This document shows, in pieces, positions 9,589 through 17,050 of a DNA stretch of 47,435 nt. The position numbers and the translations under genes were made by a program. The notes beneath the pieces are model-generated. The model worked only from the letters and a program-made list of their open reading frames with translations. It was not told where the DNA came from and did not search any database. Origin of the DNA: Bacteroidales bacterium UBA6267 (lineage in GTDB: Bacteria > Bacteroidota > Bacteroidia > Bacteroidales > UBA1556); contig DJVB01000002.1 of NCBI GenBank assembly GCA_002440745.1, positions 1 through 47,435 of the forward strand. Reading direction: 5' to 3'. Numbering within the stretch: the first letter of the stretch is position 1; every line of letters begins with the position of its first letter.

Positions 9589-10545
9589 ATGAGAATATTA
9601 ATTACCGGCTGTTCAGGACAAATAGGCACAGAGCTTACAGTTGCGCTTCGCAAAATTTATGGCAACGATCAAGTGATTGCCTCCGATATTAAAGAAGCTG
9701 CACCGGAAGTGATGCAGTCCGGACCATTTGAGATTTTGGACGTATTAGACAAGGAAGCCATGCGCCAAATCATTCGTAAATATCAGATTGAAGGTATATT
9801 TCACATGGCGGCAATTTTGTCGGCGGTAGGCGAAGGCAATCCTATGTTGGCCTGGAATGTAAACATGAATGGTTTGATAAATGTGCTGGAGTTGGGCCGT
9901 GAAGAAAAAGTAGAGCGCATTTTATGCCCCAGCTCTATTGCTGCTTTCGGACCTGAAACTCCTGTTGATAATACCCCTCAAGAAACGGTGCTTCGTCCCA
10001 CAACTATGTATGGAATCACTAAAGTTGCAGGCGAATTGCTTTGTAATTATTATGTTCAGAAATATGGAATGGATGTGAGAGGTTTGCGTTATCCCGGTAT
10101 TATTTCTAATGCTACATTGCCCGGAGGCGGCACAACGGACTATGCTGTGGCCATTTACTACGATGCGGTAAAATTTGGAAAATATGAATGTTTTGTTACC
10201 GCCGAAACCACACTTCCCATGATGTATATGCCCGATTGCTTAAAAGCTACTATCGATTTGTTTCAAGCTCCTAAAGAGAATCTGAAACGCTTTGTTGACT
10301 ATAATGTGGGCTCCATGAGTTTTGACGCGGCAACTTTAGCTGCATCTATCCAAAAGTATATTCCGGAGTTTGAAGTTAGCTACAAGCCTGATTTTCATCA
10401 AGCTATAGCCGATAGTTGGCCAAATTCGGTTGACGACTCTGCGGCACGTGAAGAATGGGGATGGAATCCTGAATACGATTTAGACGCCATGACCCGCGAT
10501 ATGCTTCAAGCTGTTAAAACAAAAGTGGAAAAAGGGGAGTATTAA
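9589..10545 (+). CDS. tdh: L-threonine 3-dehydrogenase, SDR (epimerase-like) type
   Basis: 318 residues from ATG 9589, the usual length for this family; the longer open frame from 9490 adds 33 residues before the fold and overlaps the promoter. The Rossmann motif GCSGQIG is at residues 7-13. Tyr-x3-Lys of the SDR active site is seen in MYGITKVAGE, with the catalytic Ser in CPSSIAAFG. The features GLRYPGIIS and ETTLPMMYMPDCLKA are typical of the NAD-dependent threonine dehydrogenases of Flavobacterium, Cupriavidus and trypanosomatids, which oxidise threonine to 2-amino-3-ketobutyrate. A general epimerase/dehydratase is the alternative. The gene's end is overlapped by a remnant on the other strand. 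Confidence 0.85.
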   Translation: MRILITGCSGQIGTELTVALRKIYGNDQVIASDIKEAAPEVMQSGPFEILDVLDKEAMRQIIRKYQIEGIFHMAAILSAVGEGNPMLAWNVNMNGLINVLELGREEKVERILCPSSIAAFGPETPVDNTPQETVLRPTTMYGITKVAGELLCNYYVQKYGMDVRGLRYPGIISNATLPGGGTTDYAVAIYYDAVKFGKYECFVTAETTLPMMYMPDCLKATIDLFQAPKENLKRFVDYNVGSMSFDAATLAASIQKYIPEFEVSYKPDFHQAIADSWPNSVDDSAAREEWGWNPEYDLDAMTRDMLQAVKTKVEKGEY

Positions 10546-10684
10546 GAGAATTATACTGCAAAATCTTAATCTGAGTGTCTGGTTTTGCATTTAACCAATA
10601 ATAAATTGATTTTACAGCTTCAATATCGATCCTTTTTGCTACTTTTTGAACTGTCCTGTTTTCAGGTAAATTTGTTTTTTCCAT
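10514..10684 (-). pseudogene. Remnant of a small cassette-like gene
   Basis: From ATG 10684 the minus strand encodes a protein-like start (MEKTNLPENRTVQKVAKRID, then EAVKSIYYWLNAKPDTQIKI). This recalls a family of small Bacteroidota hypothetical proteins that I know only by pattern. After about residue 46 the frame runs antisense into the 3' end of tdh and loses sense, so the gene looks truncated by a deletion or rearrangement at the tdh boundary. It lies just downstream of attC-like element B, where the next cassette gene would be expected. Function unknown. Confidence 0.4.
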
Positions 10685-10705
10685 AGTCGTTAGTTTTTTT
10701 ATGGA

Positions 10706-10844
10706 GCACAACGGGTTGCCAATATGGCATCGGCGGGGTTTTTGGAACGCGTTTTTATCCACCGATGAAAATGATGAAACGGAGACGGAATGCCAAATGA
10801 GAACGTATCGCCCCGCTGTGCTATATTGGCTGTTATGGGCTGTG
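10706..10844 (-). repeat. attC-like imperfect inverted repeat (element B)
   Basis: Arms GCCAATAT (10718-10725) and ATATTGGC (10823-10830) pair perfectly and extend imperfectly into GGCATCGGCGGGG (10726-10738) and CCCCGCTGTGCT (10811-10822). Outer ends on the minus strand are CACAGCCCATAAC and GTTGTGC. The total of 139 bp and the bulged stem are typical of large attC sites. It starts 3 bases after the stop codon of the WG-repeat gene. Box order matches element A. Confidence 0.5.
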
Positions 10845-10846
10845 TT

Positions 10847-11782
10847 TTATTTTTCCTCATTTGTGTGTATTTTGGGAAAAACCATACAATCTTTCAAATG
10901 GTATCTGTATTCATTGCTGTCTGGACTATAATTCAAGAAATCTTTATCAATTTCGCTTGTCAATACATTAGATTTAAGCAATTTCCCAGATAAAAGAAAT
11001 TCATACCAGACATTGTTCTTTTGTGCAAATATTCGGTCTTTGTGATTCTGTTCAAACCCAAAATAATCTATATCAACATATATCCTATCATAAATACAAG
11101 GAATAATCTCCTTATTTTTCCACGAAATGATACCATAACGACCCATCTTTTTAATTTCTATAAGACCACGATGGTCTACAATACCATCAAATTCTACGGG
11201 AATTATCATTTTCCCAGTATTATAGTCGATAATTCCATACTGAGTTCCTTTTTTTACGTAGTGAGCATCTGGTCCATATTCAACCCAATTAGAAATACCA
11301 TCATATTCAATAGGAATAATGATGGTATTGTAAAAGTCTATTGACCCAAGCTTTCGATTTTTTTGAATAATAAAACAATCCTCTTCTCCCGATTTTTGTT
11401 CTTTCCAATCATGTTCAATATGCTCGTAATATATAGGAACCGTTAAAATCCCATCAGAAGTAACAACACCACTTAAATTGTTTTTAGTAATAAAAAAGTA
11501 ATCAGCTAAGCGTGGTCGCTCTATTGTATCATATTCGGCTGGAAGAAGCAATTGATTTTCATTATTTACTAATCCATATTTGCTTCCCTTTTTAATTATA
11601 GAAAAATCTTTACGGTCATAAGGGTCTATAATAATTGAGCAACTATCAAGATTAATTTTTTCGTTAACAAATATATTTACATACGGGTCATTTTTCTTAA
11701 TTGAAATATTGTCTCTTTTGGGGGAATTATTGCATCCCAAAAGTAGAATAAAACTTATAGTCAAATAATTAATGCTTCTCAT
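10847..11782 (-). CDS. WG-repeat lipoprotein
   Basis: The start at 11782 (311 residues) is preferred over 11798 because it puts a lipoprotein signal at the N-terminus (MRSINYLTISFILLLGC, lipobox LLGC with Cys 17), and because the extra codons lie in the structured element upstream. At least four WG-type repeats follow, each with a GxYGL/I core and a downstream PxxYD/PxEFD: KGSKYGLVN, LGSIDFYNT, KGTQYGIIDYN, MGRYGIISWKN. WG repeats are beta-rich modules of unknown ligand. The gene is bracketed by structured elements on both sides and follows a recombinase fragment, so it behaves as a cassette gene by context. Confidence 0.75.
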   Translation of the reverse strand: MRSINYLTISFILLLGCNNSPKRDNISIKKNDPYVNIFVNEKINLDSCSIIIDPYDRKDFSIIKKGSKYGLVNNENQLLLPAEYDTIERPRLADYFFITKNNLSGVVTSDGILTVPIYYEHIEHDWKEQKSGEEDCFIIQKNRKLGSIDFYNTIIIPIEYDGISNWVEYGPDAHYVKKGTQYGIIDYNTGKMIIPVEFDGIVDHRGLIEIKKMGRYGIISWKNKEIIPCIYDRIYVDIDYFGFEQNHKDRIFAQKNNVWYEFLLSGKLLKSNVLTSEIDKDFLNYSPDSNEYRYHLKDCMVFPKIHTNEEK

Positions 11783-11797
11783 TTGTGTCGATTTTAA

Positions 11798-11880
11798 CAT
11801 TGGCTATAACTTGTTTATATGTCTCACTTTATCAGACCTATACGGCCAAATAATGTGTATAAGTCTGGTTTTTGTGAGAT
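11798..11880 (-). repeat. Strong imperfect hairpin between recombinase remnant and cassette gene (element C)
   Basis: GTCTCAC...CAGACCTATAC (11821-11843) pairs with GTATAAGTCTGG...GTGAGAT (11857-11880) across a 13-base loop. The end nearer the WG gene carries GTTATAGCC on the minus strand (plus 11802-11810), similar to integron core sites. It may be an attI/attC-type site or a terminator-like structure after the recombinase. Confidence 0.45.
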
Positions 11881-11938
11881 TATTCATTCCACAAAAATAA
11901 CGTTTTTTCTTTTATAAATCATCGAATGGCGATTTTAT

Positions 11939-12127
11939 TTATTGCAAACTCTTCGTGCTTACATGGGTGTATATCTCTGTGGTTTTACTACTTTTATGCC
12001 CTAATAATTCTTGAATATATCTCAAATTAGTTCCTGCTTCAAGCAAATGCGTTGCATAGCTATGCCTTAACCAATGTAGAGTAACTGGCTTTTTTATCCT
12101 CGATTTCTCTACCGCTTGCTTTAACAC
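11939..12127 (-). pseudogene. C-terminal fragment of a tyrosine recombinase (integrase)
   Basis: Only 62 residues from a GTG at 12127; an in-frame TAG lies two codons upstream, so no longer frame exists. The fragment holds the catalytic C-terminal boxes of tyrosine recombinases: HWLRHSYATHLLEAG (His-x2-Arg), LGHKSSKTTEIYTH (Gly-His and the nucleophilic Tyr). The core-binding domain and the first catalytic Arg are missing, and it also stops earlier than typical family members. It is therefore inactive as it stands. The motif spacing is shared with IntI and with solitary Bacteroidota integrases. It lies upstream of the hairpin and the WG-repeat gene on the same strand. Confidence 0.75.
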
Positions 12128-12217
12128 ACTCTAATTCATCCGGAAATTTGTTTACTTTTCTCTTTATAATACAAATATTTATTGACTTTTTGGGTAAACT
12201 TATTGCAGTACAAGTCA

Positions 12218-12295
12218 GTGGTTCAAAAATCTCTGTGTCCCTCTGTGCTCTCTGTGGTTCAAAAATCTCCGTGTCCTTCTGTACCTCTGTGGTTA
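12218..12295. repeat. Short tandem repeat, about 36-bp unit
   Basis: GTGGTTCAAAAATCTC begins at 12218 and again at 12254, and GTGGTTA at 12289. Units are 36 and 35 bp with four or so differences, and contain runs like CTCTGTGTCCCTCTGTGC. This wording resembles a low-complexity intergenic repeat met in many Bacteroidota genomes. Open frames across it are not genes. Confidence 0.7.
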
Positions 12296-12332
12296 ATATT
12301 CAATTCAATTCAATTTTGCCTTCATGCAACGA

Positions 12333-12359
12333 AAAAAGGCAGCCAAAAACCGCCTTTTT
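12333..12359 (-). terminator. Rho-independent terminator of the Mrp/Nuo-like operon
   Basis: AAAAAGGC (12333-12340) pairs with GCCTTTTT (12352-12359), 11-base loop. On the minus strand the stem ends in six T. It stands about 90 bases after the stop of the DHOD-like gene. Confidence 0.7.
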
Positions 12360-12450
12360 CATTTTGATTTAAATTACAGTCCCTGATTGCGCGAAATGTA
12401 TTAATTGAGGTGAGACTATGGATCAATTCGCCAGGGTTATTCGGAATTTC

Positions 12451-13437
12451 TTATCGTCCCGAGTCGGAAAAATACTTCATAAATTGGGAACGTTCATAAA
12501 TCATTGGGTTTTTAAGATTGGTTTGGGCTAATTTCCCTTTAAAATCTTCAATAGCAGAATAGCCTTTCGACAGCATCCACTCTTTTAGCGTTTCTAAAGA
12601 CTGTCCAATAACAGATTCTCCATGCTGATAAATTGCGGAAACCATCTGCACCGATGCTGCTCCAACTAATAAGCTGCTAATCAATTCTTTGCCACTGTGA
12701 ACGCCGGTTGAAGCAGACAAGTCACAGGAAACATGGCCGCTAAGCAAACCAATCCATCTCAACGATTGACCATGATCGGACGGATTGCTGAAAATGGGTT
12801 GGCTTATAATGGCTTCCTTATCAATATCAATAGCCGGACTATAGAATTTATTGAAAAAAGTCATACCGCTGATTCCGGTTTGGCTTAGTTTTAAAAGAAA
12901 TGCTGCCATAGCTGTGAAATAGGTGCTCAGCTTGATGGCAACCGGAATTTTGATAGCCTTGGTAATCTGCTCAGCCACTCCAAAGTAAATGGCTTCGATG
13001 TCAGCAGTGGTGCTTTTTAAATCTGATGGCATTATAAACATATTGACTTCAAGTGCATCAGCTCCTGCTTCTTCAATCTGTTTGGCGTACGTAATCCATT
13101 CGCCTGCCGAAACACAGTTGATCGATGTGATTACAGGGATGTCAACCGAGGCTTTAGCATCTCTAATCAGTTTTAAATAGCTGTCAATCTGATGCTTTTT
13201 TAAGTAAAATCCAAGGTAGTTTTCTACATGTTCGTAAGAGCCCGAGATATTGTTGACGCGTTCGGCATCGATATCCATCAGAATTTGTTCTTCGAAAAGG
13301 GATTTTAATATCACTGCTCCGGCACCGGCAGCAGCAAGTTTTTGGATTTTCTCTGCCGAGTTAGTTAGCTCCGAGCTCCCTACAATCAAAGGGTTTTTTA
13401 AGGTTAAACCCAAATATTTTGTTGTTAAGTCAATCAT
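12451..13437 (-). CDS. Dihydroorotate-dehydrogenase-like flavoprotein
   Basis: 328 residues with the FMN-barrel layout of class 1 DHODH / PreA: NPLIVGSSELT near residue 15, AGAGAVILKS, SINCVSAGEW, GADALEVN, VAIKLSTYF, and the C-terminal SASTGVHSGKELISSLLVGAASVQM phosphate-binding region. The loop that carries SCPN in true DHODH reads FIMP here, so the catalytic residue and substrate probably differ. It lacks the C-terminal ferredoxin domain of PreA. Relatives often sit beside GltD-like flavoproteins or pyruvate:ferredoxin oxidoreductase. Last gene of the Mrp/Nuo-like operon, 11 bases after the NuoI-GltD fusion. It could form a PreT/PreA-type or electron-bifurcating pair with it; that is inference. 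Confidence 0.8.
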   Translation of the reverse strand: MIDLTTKYLGLTLKNPLIVGSSELTNSAEKIQKLAAAGAGAVILKSLFEEQILMDIDAERVNNISGSYEHVENYLGFYLKKHQIDSYLKLIRDAKASVDIPVITSINCVSAGEWITYAKQIEEAGADALEVNMFIMPSDLKSTTADIEAIYFGVAEQITKAIKIPVAIKLSTYFTAMAAFLLKLSQTGISGMTFFNKFYSPAIDIDKEAIISQPIFSNPSDHGQSLRWIGLLSGHVSCDLSASTGVHSGKELISSLLVGAASVQMVSAIYQHGESVIGQSLETLKEWMLSKGYSAIEDFKGKLAQTNLKNPMIYERSQFMKYFSDSGR

Positions 13438-13448
13438 ATTCAGTTAGT

Positions 13449-15248
13449 TTAAGATTTGTTGCCAAAAAGAAAATCATCAATTCCTTGCGCTGCAATATGA
13501 CCGTTTGCAATACCGTGAATCACATCCGGTCCTTGAATGATGTCGCCACCAAGGAAGAGCCATGGCAAAGACGATTGGAAACGGTCGTTGGTTTTTACTC
13601 GGCCACGTGGGTCAAATTCCAAATCCTTTTTGAAATCTTCTGAAAGATAACTGATGTCCATGCCTTGCCCGATGGATTCAATGACCATATCGCCTTCAAA
13701 AATCCTTTCGTCTGAAGCATCAAACTTTGGATTGAATCTGCGGTCTTCATCAAAAATCGACAAGCATTTCCATACTTTCAACCCTTTGACTTTATTGTCC
13801 TCTATGATAATTTCTTGTGGTCCGTATCCCGGGATTATGGTGCACCCTTCTTCTCTTGCTTCCACAATTTCTTCGCGGTCGGCGGGCATGTGGGCTTCGT
13901 CTTCCAATGAGGTGGTGATAATATTCACTTCCCCAAATTTTTTCATCTGCAACCTTGCCATGGAGCGCGTGATGTCCATAGCAACGTTTCCACCACCAAT
14001 CACCACAATCTTCCTTTCGACAGGTACGGGCACTTCTTTCACAATATCGCGCAACAAGTCAACAGATTGATACACATTAGGATGATCGCTGCCCGCAATG
14101 CGCGTGCTACGTCCGAGATGTAAACCTGTTCCTGCAAAAACAGCATCATAATCCTTGTGGAGTTGCTCTAAGGTGATATCTTTCCCAACAGTTACATTAT
14201 ATTCAATTTCAACACCAACCGACAAGATATAGTTGATGTCTTTGTCGATTTGATCATAAGGCAAACGATATTCGGGAATTCCATAGCGCATCATTCCTCC
14301 GGCCTGAGGTAGTTTCTCGAAAATTTTAACAGAATAACCCAAAAGCGCTAAATAGTATGCAGCCGATAAACCGGATGGTCCTGAACCGATTATAGCAACC
14401 TTTTTATTATTTTGTTTAATGTCTTTGGTTACTAAAATATCGTTGTATTTATCTGTATCTGCCGGAATTTGGTCAGCAATATAGCGTTTGAGCCAGCGTA
14501 TGGAAAGAGGGTCTCCATTGACTCCAACAGAGCAAACATCCTCACATTTGTGAGTACAGATGCGTCCGCAAATTTCGGGAAGTGGATTTGTTTCATACAA
14601 AATGCGCAGTCCTTCTTCCATGTCGTCATTGCGAATAGCTTTGATATATTCAGGAATGCCCATGTGAGCAGGACATGTAGCAGTGCATATCCCGCAACCA
14701 ACACATCTATCTGCTTCTTCTTCAGCCTGTTGCTTTGAGTAGCCCTTTATAAATTCAACGAAAGAATCTATCCGCTCGTGAGCGTGAAGTTCTCCCATCG
14801 GAACCCGGGTTTGGCCATAGAAATGGTAGTTCGGAACCGGTTTTTTCCAGCCATCCTTTTTGTCATCCCATGATTTTTTGTCCACACCTGGCGTGAAAAT
14901 AAAATTGTCGGGGTCGGTGTCCACCCAAGTGTATTCGTTAGTGAGGCTCAACGAGTTAGTTGTGCAAATATCGACACATAATGCACACCAGCAACAACGA
15001 CCGTAGTCGATGCGGGGACGTAGCCCGCTATCGCCGCTTACCGGATCTTTATAGGGTACTAAGTCGATGGCTTTGTTCTCGCAAATGGCTTCACAAGTTC
15101 CACAACCGATACAAGCTTCAACATCGTTTTTATGAAAACCTCGGTAGCGTGGAGCTGCTTCTCTTCCAATTGGATTTTTTATAGTTACCGGGTCTTTAAC
15201 CACCTTGCTCCAAGTGGTAAAAGGAGTAAATACATCTTTAATATTCAT
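13449..15248 (-). CDS. NuoI-like ferredoxin fused to GltD/NfnB-like NAD(P)H flavoprotein
   Basis: 599 residues. Residues 1-125 are a NuoI/MbhN-type ferredoxin with two CxxCxxCxxxC clusters (Cys 46-49-52-56 and 85-88-91-95, plus an extra Cys 86). Residues about 170-599 are GltD-like: two Fe-S cysteine groups (182-185-188-192 and 227-231-235-239), FAD motif GSGPSG near 288, MMRYGIPEYRLP, NAD(P)H motif VVIGGGNVAMD, and the closing GGDIIQGPDVIHGIANGHIAAQGID. In Mbh/Mbs complexes NuoI is a separate small subunit that docks ferredoxin. Here the fusion would wire the membrane complex directly to an NAD(P)H-FAD module like NfnB. Spaced 15 bases after nuoD. Confidence 0.85.
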   Translation of the reverse strand: MNIKDVFTPFTTWSKVVKDPVTIKNPIGREAAPRYRGFHKNDVEACIGCGTCEAICENKAIDLVPYKDPVSGDSGLRPRIDYGRCCWCALCVDICTTNSLSLTNEYTWVDTDPDNFIFTPGVDKKSWDDKKDGWKKPVPNYHFYGQTRVPMGELHAHERIDSFVEFIKGYSKQQAEEEADRCVGCGICTATCPAHMGIPEYIKAIRNDDMEEGLRILYETNPLPEICGRICTHKCEDVCSVGVNGDPLSIRWLKRYIADQIPADTDKYNDILVTKDIKQNNKKVAIIGSGPSGLSAAYYLALLGYSVKIFEKLPQAGGMMRYGIPEYRLPYDQIDKDINYILSVGVEIEYNVTVGKDITLEQLHKDYDAVFAGTGLHLGRSTRIAGSDHPNVYQSVDLLRDIVKEVPVPVERKIVVIGGGNVAMDITRSMARLQMKKFGEVNIITTSLEDEAHMPADREEIVEAREEGCTIIPGYGPQEIIIEDNKVKGLKVWKCLSIFDEDRRFNPKFDASDERIFEGDMVIESIGQGMDISYLSEDFKKDLEFDPRGRVKTNDRFQSSLPWLFLGGDIIQGPDVIHGIANGHIAAQGIDDFLFGNKS

Positions 15249-15263
15249 AATTCAGCAATCATT

Positions 15264-16463
15264 TTATCGTTCAATTTCCGGTGGACAAACTTGTAATGAA
15301 ACCATAATGGCATGTACATCAGCTATATTAGCGTTGACAAGCATTCGTTCTAAAAGGGCAATTCCGTGAGTATAGGACGGACCGCGAAGGTTTATACGGC
15401 GAGGTTTGTCCGAACCGTCAGTTACATAATACATTCCGTATTCACCACGACCACTTTCCAAGCGAACATAAGTTTCGCCTTTCGGGATGCGCCAATGCAA
15501 TACATTTGGCATTTTGGCTCTGATGTCGCCTTTAGCAGGCATTTTGGCCATAATCTGGCGAATGAGATCAACAGTTTGAATCAATTCTTGCCAACGTACA
15601 AAAGTTCGGGCATAAATATCACCATCGGTTGCTGTGGGCGGGTCGAAGTCTAATTGGTCATAAACCAAATAGGGATTATCTTTTCTCACATCTCTTTTTA
15701 CTCCACTGGCGCGTGCTGTGGTTCCAACAATTCCATATTGGTCAATCCACTCTTTTGGAATTACACCAACACCAACCGAACGCTTTTTGAACACGGAATT
15801 ATTGAACATCAGTTGATGAATGCGCACAATAAAATCGTCAATTTCCTTGAGGTTTTCTTCTAAGCGCTTTTTGAACCCCGCAGGGAGTAATCCGCGAACA
15901 CCTCCAGGAATAATATACATGTGATAAACACGTGCGCCGGTGAGCTCTTCAAAACGGTCGAGGATAAGGTCGCGCAAATAAACACCCCACTGCACTCCAA
16001 TGCCAAGGGAGAAAGTCCCGGCTTGACCGGGTACACCGCGAAGCAGTCCTTGCAAACGAGCTAACTCAAGCACTAAAGTGCGAAGCCAAACAGCCATTTC
16101 AGGCACTTTATCCGCATAGCCTGAAAGCTCTTCTGTGCATTGGGCAATCAAATATTCATTTGTATCCGGTTCAGCTACACACATCCTGATAGATGTGGGG
16201 AATCCTTGAACAAAAAGGCGGCGTTCAATCAGTTTCTCGAAACCACGGTGCAGATAGCCTACATGAGTGCGGGCTTCGACCACTTCATCGCCACTGATCG
16301 TAAGTTCAACAGCCATATTGCCGGTTACGCCCGGATGGTTCGGGCCAAGCCAAAGTTTAGTATATTTTTGAGAAGATAAGTCCAATATTGCTTTTCCATC
16401 CTTGTCAATCTCAGGATAGTTACTTCTGTCGGGTTTAAAACCAAATAATCCTTTATTACTCAT
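15264..16463 (-). CDS. NuoD / group 4 hydrogenase-like large subunit without NiFe ligands
   Basis: 399 residues with the 49-kDa fold: GPNHPGVTGNM, HVGYLHRGFEKLIE near 67-80, RLQGLLRGVPGQAG, GVRGLLPAG and VRLESGRGEYGMYYV. The two positions that hold CxxC in NiFe hydrogenases read Cys95-Val-Ala-Glu98 and Cys393-Pro-Pro-Glu396, so the second ligand is Glu in each and a NiFe site is not expected. No hydrogenase maturation gene is seen in the window. In Pyrococcus, Mbs (formerly Mbx) is a related complex that lost the NiFe site and reduces polysulfide. This protein overlaps nuoC by 8 bases. Best called a hydrogenase-related subunit; H2 production is not supported. Confidence 0.85.
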   Translation of the reverse strand: MSNKGLFGFKPDRSNYPEIDKDGKAILDLSSQKYTKLWLGPNHPGVTGNMAVELTISGDEVVEARTHVGYLHRGFEKLIERRLFVQGFPTSIRMCVAEPDTNEYLIAQCTEELSGYADKVPEMAVWLRTLVLELARLQGLLRGVPGQAGTFSLGIGVQWGVYLRDLILDRFEELTGARVYHMYIIPGGVRGLLPAGFKKRLEENLKEIDDFIVRIHQLMFNNSVFKKRSVGVGVIPKEWIDQYGIVGTTARASGVKRDVRKDNPYLVYDQLDFDPPTATDGDIYARTFVRWQELIQTVDLIRQIMAKMPAKGDIRAKMPNVLHWRIPKGETYVRLESGRGEYGMYYVTDGSDKPRRINLRGPSYTHGIALLERMLVNANIADVHAIMVSLQVCPPEIER

Positions 16464-17013
16464 TGGTGTTCTTTTTTGCAGTTACAGGTTGGTTTGGATA
16501 AAGTTTCTCGCGCATATAAGTTGCCGGATCGTGAGTGAATCGGCCTTCACGTGGAAAATAGGTTTTTTCGGAGTAAGCTGCCGTGTCGAAATCGCGTCTC
16601 ATGTGAGGAATTTCGGTCCAACCTTCTAAAACAAAATTTTCATCTACATTAGGACTTCCCGGAAAATCGATTCCAAAGGCCTCTTTAATTTCGCGCTGAT
16701 AGGTCCAGATTTGTTTCCATAAATGATGTGCCGACTGCATCACCGGTTCTGTTCGGTTGAGGTATGTTTTTATGCCAATATCCACTTTAAGTGCCGGATT
16801 GTGAAGTAAATATAGAAGTTGAAACTGTCCGTCTTCAATCCAATCGACACAACTCATCATGACAAAATGAGAAAACTGATGGTAATCTTTTAGAAAAGTG
16901 ACTAAGTCGATGGCAAACTTTTTCTCTACTTCCACAAATGCCATATTATCGCGCTGAAATACAGCATTTTGAAGGTTGTATTTTTCTGTAATTTCTTGAA
17001 CTATTGCTTTCAT
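16456..17013 (-). CDS. NuoC / MbhK-like 30-kDa subunit
   Basis: 185 residues with the 30-kDa complex I signature WTYQREIKEAFGIDFPGSP (near 105-123) and LEGWTEIPHMRRDF. It carries no cofactor in the family and stabilises the peripheral arm with NuoB and NuoD. Followed by nuoD with an 8-base overlap, preceded by nuoB at 37 bases. Its length fits the stand-alone type rather than the fused NuoCD of enterobacteria. Confidence 0.85.
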   Translation of the reverse strand: MKAIVQEITEKYNLQNAVFQRDNMAFVEVEKKFAIDLVTFLKDYHQFSHFVMMSCVDWIEDGQFQLLYLLHNPALKVDIGIKTYLNRTEPVMQSAHHLWKQIWTYQREIKEAFGIDFPGSPNVDENFVLEGWTEIPHMRRDFDTAAYSEKTYFPREGRFTHDPATYMREKLYPNQPVTAKKNTNE

Positions 17014-17050
17014 TCTTACAATCTTTTATTGAGGTGAAATTTAGAGTCGG

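Noticed and set aside
12218..12295. CRISPR array
   Set aside because: Only two full units placed back to back, no spacers, no cas genes; a tandem repeat.
12148..12372. Two overlapping plus-strand frames
   Set aside because: They run through the tandem repeat and terminator and have repetitive non-protein-like content.
15264..16463. NiFe hydrogenase large subunit
   Set aside because: Both CxxC motifs are CxxE and there are no maturation genes in the window, so hydrogenase activity is not supported.
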